Below are positions 1 to 7,887 of a stretch of DNA of 64,000 nt, piece after piece. A model generated the notes under the pieces. That model saw nothing but the letters and a program-made list of their open reading frames with translations. It did not search any database and was not told the origin of the DNA. The stretch's first letter is position 1; every line of letters begins with the position of its first letter. The position numbers and the translations under genes were made by a program. Origin of the DNA: Martinezella rhizogenes. Lineage in GTDB: Bacteria > Pseudomonadota > Alphaproteobacteria > Rhizobiales > Rhizobiaceae. The stretch covers positions 930,001 to 994,000 of the forward strand of contig JAAMEZ010000058.1 of assembly GCA_013322215.1 (NCBI GenBank). Direction: 5' to 3'.

Positions 1-1936
1 TCGTCTGAAGCTTGATCTGCTCATCCGGCGATGGCTGCGGAGGCGGCTTTGGAGCGGTGACTTGCTGGCTTACCTGAGCGATCGCCTGTTCCAAGGAGCT
101 TTCCAACTGGCGTCCGGTGCGGAAACCGCGAGCAACGAAGAGCATGACTTCGCCTAGAACCGGAACAAGCGACGGCATCTGCTGCGCAACGGGGCCGGCC
201 TGCTGGATAAAGCCGCCTAGCGTTTGGGCGAACTCCATGCGGCGCTGCTTCTCAGCATCCTCGTCAGGCTCGATCGTAGAGTCCGTTTCGATATCGATCC
301 GGAAACCGCGCATGCTATCATTGTGGAGCAACTGGACGACTTCATCGATCGTCGGCTGCTGCATCATCTGCGCAAGCTCTGGCGGCGGTTGAGGCGGTGG
401 AGGAGGCTGTTGGCCCATCTGCTGTGCCCGCGCTGCCGCCTGCTGGTATCCTGCGGCAACCTGCTGTGCCTGGAATTGCATCTGCTGCTTTTGCTGCATT
501 GTTGGCAACTGGATACCGCTCATAACCATCAGCGTTTCCGGCTGGAATTGATTGCAGATGATCTCGCCAGCGATGCGTACGATGTCACGCGCGAACCGGG
601 CAAGCTCTGCCTGGCGGTCACGAATGCGGATAGAACCCCATTGGCTCTTGATGCGCTGCGCCGTCGCGGTTTCCGATGCCTGCGTATCACCGCGCACAAT
701 GTCCGAAATACCGGTGATTTGATAGACATCGTCTATCAACTGTTTGCGGTTCTCAATGCAGGCGGTGATGACCTTCTGCACCTCGTCGATCGGCAGCGTG
801 ACAATGGCGTTCGAACCGCCCTTTTCCGTGAAAGCTGCCCATTCCGGGATCGGCACCATCACGGTGTCATTCTCAGGTCGCATCGCCTTTTCGATCGCCG
901 GCGATACGGAACCGTCGCCAGATGGATAGAAGATTTTCAACCGCAGCTGATCGGAGAGCTTGTTGATGCGCTTCGTCAGGATGTCGATTTCTTCGCACTG
1001 GCCCTGATAATAGACGTAATCCGGTACCGGGATAAGCGAGCCCGTCGAAAGCGTGCCGTAAGCCGGACGTGGGCAAGGCCAGAACCCTTCGAGATCAAGC
1101 GGCGGCTCGGAAACCTCAAGCGCTATTGGCGAGCCTTCAGCAATCCAGACGGTGTAATTTTCCGTCTTGCACCAGATTTCCCAGACGTAGGTTTTCCCCT
1201 CGTTCTGGGCGCGGTCGGTTTCCGTCTTTCCCTGATCTGATCCTATGCCAAGGCTGGCAATCTGAATGACGGCTTTCTCGCCGAAGCGCTTCTTCAGCTC
1301 GTCGTCGGTCATCGGGACGCGACGGGCAACCCACGTCACATCTTTCCAGCGCCTGGCTGGCGAATGCAAGAAATCCGACCAATGAACGTAATCGATGCAT
1401 ATGCGCTCATCGGTGATGCGCTCCATCGGCTGAAGCTGTTGCGCCTCATGATCTTCATCGGCTGCCGTTTCGGATGGCTCTACCCCGAGATCCTCGCTCT
1501 CGATATCCGCCTCATATCGAAGCCATGCCGTGCCACGGCCACAGAGCAGGAAATCGTCGCGAGCCTCGCGCATCGTGGAATCAATATCGGCAAACTCCAC
1601 TGTGACGGAGAGATTGCGCTCTACAATTTCTGAAGCGGAGCGCGCGACAGGATCAGCATCCTTGAAGCGGCGCTCGACGGCCGGCTGCGGAACCCTTGCA
1701 TAGACTGCTGGCTGAAGAACAGAGATGTTCGCCCACAGCATCGGGAAATTGCGCTTGGCCTGCGTGCCGCTATCGTTCTGCTGCTGCAGATAGATTTTCT
1801 CGATCTTCTCGCAGCGATCGCGCCATTTCTGAAAATAGCTCTTCGCCCGCTGAAGTTCTTGCTGCCAGTGCGCGCCGACCTTGACGAGGTCGTAGCTCTG
1901 CGCGTCCTGATCTTCCGTCTCTTCGTAAGCTGCCAT
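1..1936 (-). CDS. phage portal protein (C-terminus beyond window)
   Basis: Probable portal protein, the vertex ring through which phage DNA enters the capsid. Reading leftward from the ATG at 1936 the frame has no stop for 645 codons and runs off the window, so the C-terminus is missing. The protein starts MAAYEETEDQ. A Gln/Pro-rich segment lies near residues 480-520, followed by an acidic helical region. The start overlaps the terL stop by one base (TGATG), which suggests translational coupling. The call rests on position directly after the large terminase, on length, and on resemblance to portal proteins of alphaproteobacterial phages. No diagnostic catalytic motif exists for this family, so fold-level support is inferred. 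Confidence 0.75.
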   Translation of the reverse strand, partial: MAAYEETEDQDAQSYDLVKVGAHWQQELQRAKSYFQKWRDRCEKIEKIYLQQQNDSGTQAKRNFPMLWANISVLQPAVYARVPQPAVERRFKDADPVARSASEIVERNLSVTVEFADIDSTMREARDDFLLCGRGTAWLRYEADIESEDLGVEPSETAADEDHEAQQLQPMERITDERICIDYVHWSDFLHSPARRWKDVTWVARRVPMTDDELKKRFGEKAVIQIASLGIGSDQGKTETDRAQNEGKTYVWEIWCKTENYTVWIAEGSPIALEVSEPPLDLEGFWPCPRPAYGTLSTGSLIPVPDYVYYQGQCEEIDILTKRINKLSDQLRLKIFYPSGDGSVSPAIEKAMRPENDTVMVPIPEWAAFTEKGGSNAIVTLPIDEVQKVITACIENRKQLIDDVYQITGISDIVRGDTQASETATAQRIKSQWGSIRIRDRQAELARFARDIVRIAGEIICNQFQPETLMVMSGIQLPTMQQKQQMQFQAQQVAAGYQQAAARAQQMGQQPPPPPQPPPELAQMMQQPTIDEVVQLLHNDSMRGFRIDIETDSTIEPDEDAEKQRRMEFAQTLGGFIQQAGPVAQQMPSLVPVLGEVMLFVARGFRTGRQLESSLEQAIAQVSQQVTAPKPPPQPSPDEQIKLQT

Positions 1937-3507
1937 CAAACTCTCTCGCTACGGGACGGGGTGGATTCAAGGAAATCGTTGAATGTGATGTTTTGAAGCG
2001 TCTGGAGCGGCTTACGCTCTGGCTTCAAAGGTTCGGGCGCGAGACCCGTGAAGATAAGACCAAGGCCGCCAAGAGAATCGGCACCGTGCGATGCCCAATC
2101 GTGACGCGGGTTGTCGCGCCAGACGCTGAGATCATCATCCCATTCCTTGCGGTAGTTCCGGAGGCACTTCAGGCCCTGCTCGGTATCGGCTTGATGGAAC
2201 TCCATCTTTGCCAGCATGCGGCGTGTGGCCTGGATGCGGTCCTGCACATAGGCGCGCTCGACCTTGTTGACGGTGCCCATCTGACGCTTTTTGACCTCGG
2301 CAAGCATGATCTCGATGCGGGTCTGACCGCCGCGGGTCCATTCCCTCACCTTGATGTCGTGCGGCATATAATGCGTGCCGTAGACGTACCCATGCACTTC
2401 ACGGCGCCGGTCCAACTCGTCAAGCATGCCGTCCATGCCCGTGGCGCCGTGCTCGAAATAACCGATCTGGCGAACGCGCTGCGGAAGGACCTGGAACAAC
2501 CAGACGCTGTTGACGTCATCCATGCCGATGTCTGAGATCGTATGGACAGGGTAGCCTTCCACATGCGGGAAATGGCCTATCCTGCCTTCGATATCGGCCG
2601 CCGCCATCTGATCGGCGTAATAGGCACCCTCAACACTGGCCTCGAATGCTTCGGCCGGCGTCGACGGGAACTCCCGCTTCATATCCGAAAGCTGCCGTTC
2701 GGCCTTTTTGACGTACCAAGCCTTCTGCCCATCCGTCAGATTGATCCCGAACCCATCCAGCTTTTCGAAATATTTCCGGAAATCCTCGTTAATGACGACG
2801 CCGCGCGGCTCGATCGAATATTCCGGAGACTTCCACCACGGAAAGAAATGGAACTTGAAATCCAGCTCGGTAAGCTCGACGTTCTGCCGCTTCTTGACCT
2901 GAGCGTCTTCGCAGATCGTATAAAAGTCGCCGTCCTGGCCTTCAGCCGTGCTCTCGATGAAGACGAGCTGCCCGGCCTGGATGGTATTGAGTGCGCCCGT
3001 CCGGATTTCTCGGGCCTTTTCCGGGTACTTGGCGCAGATCTTGCCGTATTCCGACACATGCAGGTATTGCAGCGTACCCGAGCGCATCGACGTGCCGACG
3101 CGAATGCTCGAATTATTCGCCAGCATCAGCTCTGTTGCGCTGTCCTTGACGATTGGCACGGCACCGCGGATCTCCTCCGGCAGATTGTCGTAAGGGTATT
3201 TCACCTTATCCCGGAAGATCACCTGAGCATCGCCCAAGGTCTGGGCAATCACGCCGGCGCGGATATCCTTGTTGAAGACGCAGGCATCGAGGATGAAAAT
3301 CTGGATGAACGTCGTGAAGCCAAGCTGGCGAGCCTTCAGGATGACATTGAGGTAATGCATCCCGTTGAAAAGCTGCTCCTGTGCCCAATTCATCTTGAAC
3401 TGGACGCGGTTACCTTCCTTGTCGACGATGTAATAGAGGTTGTTCAGCCTCCAACGCCAGTCCGAGAACAGATCAAGAGCCGCTTGGAAGTCCGCGTGTC
3501 TTGCCAT
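1936..3507 (-). CDS. terL: phage terminase large subunit
   Basis: Packaging ATPase and nuclease that cuts concatemeric phage DNA and pumps it into the prohead. At 523 residues it has normal length. A Walker A-like KARQLGFTT lies at residues 58-66 and a Walker B-like LVFIES around 181-186. RNase H-like nuclease candidates are Asp326 (SDIG), Asp384 (PHD) and Asp470 or Asp477 (HD/HGAD). It overlaps terS by 35 bp upstream and portal by 1 bp downstream, the standard packaging cassette. Motor and nuclease halves both look intact. Function is assigned from motifs and context. Confidence 0.88.
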   Translation of the reverse strand: MARHADFQAALDLFSDWRWRLNNLYYIVDKEGNRVQFKMNWAQEQLFNGMHYLNVILKARQLGFTTFIQIFILDACVFNKDIRAGVIAQTLGDAQVIFRDKVKYPYDNLPEEIRGAVPIVKDSATELMLANNSSIRVGTSMRSGTLQYLHVSEYGKICAKYPEKAREIRTGALNTIQAGQLVFIESTAEGQDGDFYTICEDAQVKKRQNVELTELDFKFHFFPWWKSPEYSIEPRGVVINEDFRKYFEKLDGFGINLTDGQKAWYVKKAERQLSDMKREFPSTPAEAFEASVEGAYYADQMAAADIEGRIGHFPHVEGYPVHTISDIGMDDVNSVWLFQVLPQRVRQIGYFEHGATGMDGMLDELDRRREVHGYVYGTHYMPHDIKVREWTRGGQTRIEIMLAEVKKRQMGTVNKVERAYVQDRIQATRRMLAKMEFHQADTEQGLKCLRNYRKEWDDDLSVWRDNPRHDWASHGADSLGGLGLIFTGLAPEPLKPERKPLQTLQNITFNDFLESTPSRSERV

Positions 3508-3967
3508 TCAGCGATTCCAGAAGAGTTGCAACTTCGCCCGTGACGCCGTGGACATGATCGATCTTGTCACGCCACTCACCGGGACGGCGGTTTTTCAGCC
3601 AGTTCATTGCAGCGCCAGGATCAGGCGGGACGTGTTCGACCACTTCAGCGCGGACGATATCGCCCTGATAGCTGAACACTTTCTCGCTCTCGTAGCTGTA
3701 GCCGACGGCGCGATTGAACAGCGACCGAGCGACACGCTCGTCAGCCTTGTCCTTGCCGCATGTGACCGCCTCGGAAAACTCATGATGCTCATGCGTCCAC
3801 GCTATGATCGTCGACGACGAAACACCGAACATTTGACCGAGTTCGAAGTTGGTGGCGCCGAACTGGCAAGCCTTTGCAGCCATGGGTGCATACTCGGGCT
3901 TATAGGTGCTCTTGCGGCCGCCGCCTTTGTTGCCAGCGGCGTATCGGTTTCCTTTTGGTGCTGCCAT
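3473..3967 (-). CDS. terS: phage terminase small subunit
   Basis: DNA-recognition subunit of the packaging motor, 164 residues. The N-terminus is Gly/Lys-rich (residues 1-20). A helix-turn-helix-like segment follows at about 30-60 (LGQMFGVSSSTIIAWTHEH), typical of small terminases. The middle (GYSYESEKVFSYQGDI) and the end (AMNWLKNRRPGEWRDK) match patterns common in phage TerS proteins. It is the first gene of the leftward packaging set and its 3' end overlaps terL by 35 bp. An AGGCAGGA stretch precedes the ATG as a possible ribosome site. Confidence 0.85.
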   Translation of the reverse strand: MAAPKGNRYAAGNKGGGRKSTYKPEYAPMAAKACQFGATNFELGQMFGVSSSTIIAWTHEHHEFSEAVTCGKDKADERVARSLFNRAVGYSYESEKVFSYQGDIVRAEVVEHVPPDPGAAMNWLKNRRPGEWRDKIDHVHGVTGEVATLLESLNGKTRGLPSGS

Positions 3968-4056
3968 GGTCCTGCCTTCTGATCGGCGGGTTGGAATCTT
4001 CTTGCTTTAGTTGAACTCCTCGATAACAACTTCATCGAAACATTGCCGAGGGAATT

Positions 4057-4539
4057 ATGAGAGATAACGACAGAAAAAACGTCGAAATTTACCTCAAGCT
4101 CATAGAATATTTGAACCGTCGCCATGATCTCCGAGCAAATAACGAATGGCGAGTAACTATTTCACTTTGGACGATGCTGATTGCTATAACCGCATTCGAA
4201 GTCAGTCAAAAAATTGCTCTTCCCTGGGCGGCTCTTTGCCTTCCCTTGATTGTCCACTGGCTGTGGTTGCGCGGCCAATGGATCGGGCACGAAAACTACA
4301 AACGACAAATGGACTTCTGGTTCGAAAGAGCCCGAGATTCAGCACTGAGAAACGATGAAGACGAAATTGCTAAATATCCCGCGGGATTGCAGCAGCCCAA
4401 ATGGGTGATGTATCTCCGCAGGCGCCTCGGAAGATCAACCCTGTTCGGGTTTCTTACCAACTGGGCGAGCCCGTTAATCCTCGGCGTTACAGCAATGCTC
4501 TCCTTCATCGCCTACTGGCTTCCCGCACATCATCCGTAG
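4057..4539 (+). CDS. small membrane protein, possible prophage moron
   Basis: A 160-residue protein of unknown function. Two hydrophobic segments lie near residues 35-52 and 56-68, and a third near the C-terminus (about 135-155), so membrane insertion is likely. A charged soluble loop of about 60 residues separates them. It is transcribed rightward while the packaging genes on its left run leftward, and the base composition is more AT-rich than neighbours. Both suggest a separately acquired gene. The start is the ATG at 4057 after GAGGGAATT. I do not recognise the family. Confidence 0.6.
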   Translation: MRDNDRKNVEIYLKLIEYLNRRHDLRANNEWRVTISLWTMLIAITAFEVSQKIALPWAALCLPLIVHWLWLRGQWIGHENYKRQMDFWFERARDSALRNDEDEIAKYPAGLQQPKWVMYLRRRLGRSTLFGFLTNWASPLILGVTAMLSFIAYWLPAHHP

Positions 4540-4631
4540 TGATCTTATAGCGATCGCCTACATCACCCACTTGTCTTTTGACTTGTCTCGGCGTCCACTG
4601 GCGCCAAGGCAATGGGAATCGGGAGCGAGAC

Positions 4632-4853
4632 ATGGACCTGAAGCTCTATCGTCAGCAGCAGATCGACCGGATCCATGAGATTGAGCAGGAAATTGACTGG
4701 ATCAGGACTGGAAATCACGCTTTTCTAAAGCGACAGGATTTGAACGCTGAGCCAGAAGACTGCACTAGCGAGATCATAGACCTGTTTCGCGAGAACATTG
4801 AAGCCTGCCGAGGGATCATCGAATTAATTGACCTTAAGCTCGCGAAGGAATGA
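4632..4853 (+). CDS. small hypothetical protein (73 aa), prophage
   Basis: A 73-residue, mostly helical, charged protein rich in Glu, Asp, Ile and Leu, with no signal peptide. The ATG at 4632 is preferred over the in-frame one at 4578 because GGGAGCGAG lies just before it and the intervening residues look non-coding. It follows the 4057 membrane gene by 92 bp on the same strand, and a hairpin at 4890-4919 lies just after it. The two genes may form one rightward unit inside the leftward phage arm. Function unknown. Confidence 0.5.
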   Translation: MDLKLYRQQQIDRIHEIEQEIDWIRTGNHAFLKRQDLNAEPEDCTSEIIDLFRENIEACRGIIELIDLKLAKE

Positions 4854-4889
4854 GACTGGTTGGGCAGGTTGGAGTCCCACCAGATTAAA

Positions 4890-4919
4890 AGCCCGACCAG
4901 CAGTGATGCCGATCGGGCT
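4890..4919 (+). terminator. hairpin after rightward prophage genes
   Basis: AGCCCGA at 4890-4896 pairs with TCGGGCT at 4913-4919 around a 16-base loop. There is no clear T-run, so termination is only likely. It lies 36 bp after the 4632 gene. Confidence 0.4.
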
Positions 4920-4961
4920 GCGAGTAACCATACGGGGTGCGCCGGATTCCCCTAGTATTGA

Positions 4962-5210
4962 CTAGCTTTCTTTGGAGCCAGGATCCGCCCATCGTCCTTC
5001 ACGGTTCGCCCAGTCCAGGTATTCTTTCGAACCTTTGGGCGGCGTCTTGGAAGAAGCGTTGGTTTCCCCAGGTTGCATGCTTCCAAAATGGCAATAAAGA
5101 AGGAAGAACAGAGGTACGAACCCGATCCCGTATGCAAAAACCAGCACACAAGCCGCAAAGAACATTAGAATTCTTTGGTATTTATTAGTGCCGTTGTACC
5201 AACGTTGCAT
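4962..5210 (-). CDS. small single-pass membrane protein, prophage
   Basis: An 82-residue protein of unknown function starting MQRWYNGTNK. One strong hydrophobic segment spans about residues 13-41 (ILMFFAACVLVFAYGIGFVP and on). A hydrophilic C-terminal tail follows, with KGSKEYLDWANREGRWADPG. The ATG at 5210 has a good ribosome site, GGGAGG, about 10 bases upstream on the minus strand. The frame is open further upstream to 5615, but those residues look non-coding. Small membrane proteins of this sort are common in lysis or late regions, but nothing here proves such a role. Confidence 0.6.
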   Translation of the reverse strand: MQRWYNGTNKYQRILMFFAACVLVFAYGIGFVPLFFLLYCHFGSMQPGETNASSKTPPKGSKEYLDWANREGRWADPGSKES

Positions 5211-5278
5211 TTCGTGTCGACCTCCCGCCCGGCTGGCTTTGAGGTCTTTGTTTGCATGCACCCATTCCGCAGTCAACG

Positions 5279-5488
5279 CTATTGAAAGCGAACTCGGGAA
5301 CGACGCCTGTAATAGTGTAGCCAGTCGGCGAACCAGCATGGGTAGATCGCATCGCTGACAGCTATTACTCGGCAGCGATCCGCGGCGCGCGCCATGCCGA
5401 TTGTCCGAACATCGTTGACGTTGACCGACGGGCCGCCACCAACGATGATGAACGGGTAATTCACGTACGAACCATCGTTCAATTTCAA
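5279..5488 (-). pseudogene. truncated phage gene, Rossmann-like N-terminal fragment
   Basis: The 69-codon frame begins MKLNDGSYVNYP. It carries a glycine-rich FIIVGGGPSVNV segment (about residues 13-24) and then CRVIAVSDAIYPCWFADWLH. This reads like the first quarter of a longer phage protein with a nucleotide-binding-type fold. After WLH it turns into an Arg-rich run and stops, so the rest appears deleted or frameshifted. The start would be TTG at 5488. The parent family is from memory of similar phage hypotheticals and is not certain. Confidence 0.45.
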
Positions 5489-5508
5489 TCAACTCTTGGA
5501 GGAGCCAA

Positions 5509-5778
5509 GTGACCGAACGCTCAATCGACACCAGCTTTTGTACATCCTGCAAAAACCAGATCGTTATCAATTGCGTATGGGAACCAGGCGGGATGAACGA
5601 ATACGGCGGATTCATTGTGAAGTGCGAAGGCTGCGAGACCGTTCAGGATATCTACGTCGGCCGAGATGTAATGATGTCTACCGTTCGAAGCGGTGCCACG
5701 CTACTGGAACGTTATGATCGCGACTTCCCTGAATCCAAGGAGCGAGCCTTTCAAAAGTACGGCCTGGTTAGCCGCTAG
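5509..5778 (+). CDS. small zinc-ribbon-like protein, prophage
   Basis: An 89-residue protein starting with GTG at 5509 behind a strong TTGGAGGAG ribosome site. Two CxxC pairs, CTSC near residues 11-14 and CEGC near 39-42, would form a four-cysteine zinc ribbon. The rest is mixed and soluble. It runs rightward against the surrounding phage genes, and its stop lies just inside the 3' end of the opposite gene (10 bp overlap at 5768-5778). It could bind nucleic acid or protein. No family recognised. Confidence 0.6.
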   Translation: MTERSIDTSFCTSCKNQIVINCVWEPGGMNEYGGFIVKCEGCETVQDIYVGRDVMMSTVRSGATLLERYDRDFPESKERAFQKYGLVSR

Positions 5779-6232
5779 CCTCAGAACTCTCGGCGGCAAT
5801 CTCGTCAGGCTGAACTTCATGGATGCGTAGATCCAACGTCGAATGGACATAGAACTCGCGCTTTTCTCCGGCCGGAACGATGCCACCGTAGGAATGTGGC
5901 ACAGCCTCGTTTGTGCCAGGCTGCAGGCCTTCGACCTTTACGGGCCAGCCATGGTTTGCTTCTACTGTCACTTTCGTGGTCATTGCATATTCCTTTCGGG
6001 TTGAAGACGAGCCGATAATCCTTGCCAGATCATCGGCGAAGTTGCGCGAGACGCCATCAACGATATCCTGCACCGTTTCGATGCCGAGATACTTCCTGAC
6101 ATCGGCATCCATGCACATGCATTTGAAATAGTCATCGGTCGGATGGCAACAAGGCATGCAGTGCATCAGATCGGAGCGATGACAGGCACACCGGCAATTG
6201 CCATAGGCCGGCGGATACGGTCGGCTACGCAA
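5768..6232 (-). CDS. hypothetical phage protein, Cys/His-rich N-terminus
   Basis: A 154-codon frame with two distinct halves. Residues 12-40 are dense in Cys and His (CRCACHR, MHCMPCCHP, CMCMD), suggesting metal binding. The second half starts at an internal ATG (5983, MTTKVTVEANHGWPVK) with GAAAGGAAT ahead of it and reads like a small beta-rich protein. Either one fused protein or two genes (the shorter 5768-5983, 71 aa) is possible, and the internal start has the better ribosome site. The 5' end overlaps the next gene upstream by 8 bp. Function unknown. Confidence 0.55.
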   Translation of the reverse strand: MRSRPYPPAYGNCRCACHRSDLMHCMPCCHPTDDYFKCMCMDADVRKYLGIETVQDIVDGVSRNFADDLARIIGSSSTRKEYAMTTKVTVEANHGWPVKVEGLQPGTNEAVPHSYGGIVPAGEKREFYVHSTLDLRIHEVQPDEIAAESSEASG

Positions 6233-6419
6233 GGAGCGCCCACAACAGCCATGCGATGAGGGCCGGGATTGTCGCCAGCAACAATAGGATGCCGTTCCAT
6301 ACCTCCGGGAAGCTATAATCGCCTCCCCCGCGGCTGAACTTGGATATCGCTATCCCGTAGCAGATGATCGTCACGGCCAAGGGCAAGAGCCACCAACCGA
6401 AACTGACGGTGAAAGTCAT
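6225..6419 (-). CDS. small two-helix membrane protein, prophage
   Basis: A 64-residue protein with two hydrophobic helices, about residues 5-26 and 42-64, joined by a short polar loop (SKFSRGGGDYSFPEVW). CTGGAGTG upstream of the ATG at 6419 is a fair ribosome site. The stop overlaps the start of the 5768-6232 gene. A two-helix protein of this size would fit a holin or spanin-type role. That is only a possibility, since no endolysin is visible in this window. Confidence 0.6.
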   Translation of the reverse strand: MTFTVSFGWWLLPLAVTIICYGIAISKFSRGGGDYSFPEVWNGILLLLATIPALIAWLLWALLA

Positions 6420-6529
6420 GGATCACTCCAGAAGATGTTGATTTCTTCTCCCTCGAATGAGGAAGCAGAAATAAACATCGGAGGAAACCGGGTCTTGCGG
6501 CCCGGCTCTCCGTTTCTGGCAAGCGTGGA

Positions 6530-6763
6530 TCAGCAGATACTTTGCCCGCGATCGAGGCTGAGTCCGTGGGTATCGTAGCTCTCGCGGTAGACCGGCTTCA
6601 GATCGGCGATCTTGCGATAGGCGTCGATGCCAACCGCTCGGGTGACGCGCCAGGAATGGCCATAAACGATCCGCAGCGCGAACCGCGCGAAGTCGACGAC
6701 GAGACTGCAGACGCAGGCGAAGATGCTGACAAAGCCGTAGCCGAGATAATGCAGGAAGCGCAT
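6530..6763 (-). CDS. small membrane-associated hypothetical protein, prophage
   Basis: A 77-residue protein. The first 35 residues are hydrophobic with two Cys (YGFVSIFACVCSLVVDFARF), and the rest is polar with an RxxYDTHG-like end. GGAAACAGC lies before the ATG at 6763. It is the gene just downstream of the phage tRNA region in the leftward arm. No family recognised. Confidence 0.55.
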   Translation of the reverse strand: MRFLHYLGYGFVSIFACVCSLVVDFARFALRIVYGHSWRVTRAVGIDAYRKIADLKPVYRESYDTHGLSLDRGQSIC

Positions 6764-6888
6764 GCTGTTTCCTTTCGGTTGGTGGTGAAATGAACGCAGG
6801 CGTCACGCGCATCGAAGTCTGCCCGCTTTGGCCATTACGCCAGTCCCGGAACCTTGATGCCGTCCAATCGCTCTGCTTAGCTGTGAAG

Positions 6889-6963
6889 TGGTTGCAGGCT
6901 CCGGAATTGAACCGGATATTTCGAGGTTATGAGCCACGCGGCTTACCGTTTGCCCTGCCTGCG
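6889..6963 (-). tRNA. tRNA-Met(CAT), phage-encoded, initiator-like
   Basis: A 75-base cloverleaf on the minus strand with encoded CCA. The acceptor pairs CGCAGGC with GCCTGCA, leaving a C1/A72 mismatch, the hallmark of initiator tRNA. The D-arm has GGC/GCC. The anticodon loop is CTCATAA (CAT) on a stem with one T/T mismatch. The variable loop is AAATA and the T-arm is TCCGG-TTCAATT-CCGGA. The discriminator base is A. Elongator Met or Ile2 (modified CAT) cannot be excluded, but the open first pair favours an fMet-like molecule. It lies in the leftward phage arm. Confidence 0.8.
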
Positions 6964-6969
6964 TAAAAT

Positions 6970-7012
6970 GATGCCGGGCTACCCTCCCGGTTTGGCCGAC
7001 GGTCATGGCATC
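6970..7012. repeat. nested hairpin beside the phage tRNA
   Basis: GATGCC (6970-6975) pairs with GGCATC (7007-7012). Inside it CCGGG (6974-6978) pairs with CCCGG (6986-6990) over a 7-base loop, followed by TTT. The two stems share two bases, so they are alternatives or partly exclusive. The 5-bp stem with a 7-base loop is tRNA-arm-like, but no full cloverleaf forms. It may be a terminator or a tRNA remnant. Confidence 0.35.
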
Positions 7013-7088
7013 GTGTCACCTGCCGGGCGACCGGAACAATACCATGCTCTCGATATGGCGGGGCGCGTCGGCTTCCCCTCGTATTGAT

Positions 7089-7108
7089 GCCCGGGCCGAA
7101 GCCCGGGC
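7089..7108. repeat. GCCCGGG hairpin
   Basis: GCCCGGG at 7089-7095 is the inverse of CCCGGGC at 7102-7108 with a 6-base spacer. No T-run follows. It lies between the intact tRNA-Met and the broken tRNA-Gly. Confidence 0.4.
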
Positions 7109-7175
7109 GATGGGACGGCGCTGCAGCGTTACCTAGCGACCAGGAAACCCGATACCTTGGAACCTATCCCATATT

Positions 7176-7248
7176 TGGAGCGGGTAGCGAAATCGAACCC
7201 GCATATTCAGTTTGGAAGGCTGCTGCTCTATCATAGAGCTACGTCGGC
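7176..7248 (-). pseudogene. decayed tRNA-Gly(TCC)
   Basis: The minus strand carries a clear tRNA-Gly(TCC) body: D-arm AGCTCTATGATAGAGC, anticodon loop CTTCCAA, T-arm start GCGGGTTCGATT, and a 3' end TACCCGCTCCA with encoded CCA. The 5' acceptor strand GCCGACG does not pair with TACCCGC (only three Watson-Crick pairs). The anticodon stem has a C/A closing mismatch, and the T-stem has lost a base or become GU-rich. It is therefore probably non-functional, unless heavily edited or trimmed. Confidence 0.6.
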
Positions 7249-7257
7249 ATGTGTGCT

Positions 7258-7313
7258 GGGGCGACTTCATAGCAACCAGGGGATCAATCCCGGTCCCATC
7301 CGTCGCCCCTTTT
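7258..7313 (+). repeat. 8-bp closed stem-loop with T4 tail (terminator or tRNA remnant)
   Basis: GGGGCGAC at 7258-7265 pairs perfectly with GTCGCCCC at 7302-7309 and is followed by TTTT. A smaller GGGAT/ATCCC stem sits inside. In the plus direction it resembles an intrinsic terminator with an oversized loop. In the minus direction it resembles a collapsed tRNA acceptor stem followed by A. Confidence 0.4.
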
Positions 7314-7647
7314 CTCACAAAGTATGGGGTAATTTCGCTGATTCGGTCCCTATCGGAACCATGAGATTCGGCGATAATCTGAGTCTAAAATCTCAAAGTC
7401 GTCAACGCCATGCCGTCAATTAACTTTGGTTTACTCCAGAGGAAACCATGGCAAAAGTCATGTCTGGTAATGGGTATTGATCGAAATTGAACGCGAGAAT
7501 TAATTTTTGTTGATTCACGCTTTTTGCACCGCCCATCGACAAAACGCCACACGCTATGAAACAAAATGTCTGCGACTTAAATGATGCCGCGGCGCTCCAT
7601 TCTCTTATCCGTGTCCCGCGATCACCCCAAGATCGCCGATGGACAGG
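7314..7647. other. non-coding stretch, nothing recognised
   Basis: About 330 bases between the tRNA region and the gene ending at 7648. It is relatively AT-rich around 7430-7560. No convincing ORF, tRNA or terminator is visible. It may hold the promoter for the tRNA region in the leftward direction. Confidence 0.4.
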
Positions 7648-7887
7648 TCAAACAGGTGGTTTAGCCCGAAGAATGCGACCGCCCTTCAGCATACGCTTGA
7701 ACTTAGCGACTGATGCCTCCTTTTGGGCTGCCTTCTTCTCCGCAAGCTTTGCTTCGCGCTTTTTGATCTTCTCGGTTGTCGATCCCGGCAATTTTAGAAT
7801 CGGCGAAGCGACCACCGTCTTCTCCGCCGGCGTTCGCGATAGATTTGGTCCATAATGAGATACCGAAACGATACGACCGTTTGCCAT
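7648..7887 (-). CDS. small basic hypothetical protein, prophage
   Basis: A 79-residue, Lys/Arg-rich protein. The second half (KIKKREAKLAEKKAAQKEAS) is predicted helical and highly basic, compatible with nucleic-acid binding. Its start overlaps the stop of the upstream zinc-ribbon gene (7887), so the two are probably co-translated. No family recognised. Confidence 0.6.
   Translation of the reverse strand: MANGRIVSVSHYGPNLSRTPAEKTVVASPILKLPGSTTEKIKKREAKLAEKKAAQKEASVAKFKRMLKGGRILRAKPPV

Noticed and set aside
224..1240. 338-codon frame on the plus strand
   Set aside because: Opposite the portal gene, which is open for 645 codons in a better coding frame.
2542..3543. 333-codon frame opposite terL
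   Set aside because: Antisense to a clear terminase; no ribosome site or domain.
4962..5615. 217-codon leftward frame
   Set aside because: Only the last 82 codons look coding and have a good ribosome site; the upstream part overlaps the remnant gene and the zinc-ribbon gene.
6803..7006. 67-codon leftward frame
   Set aside because: It runs through the intact tRNA-Met; the tRNA explains the sequence better.
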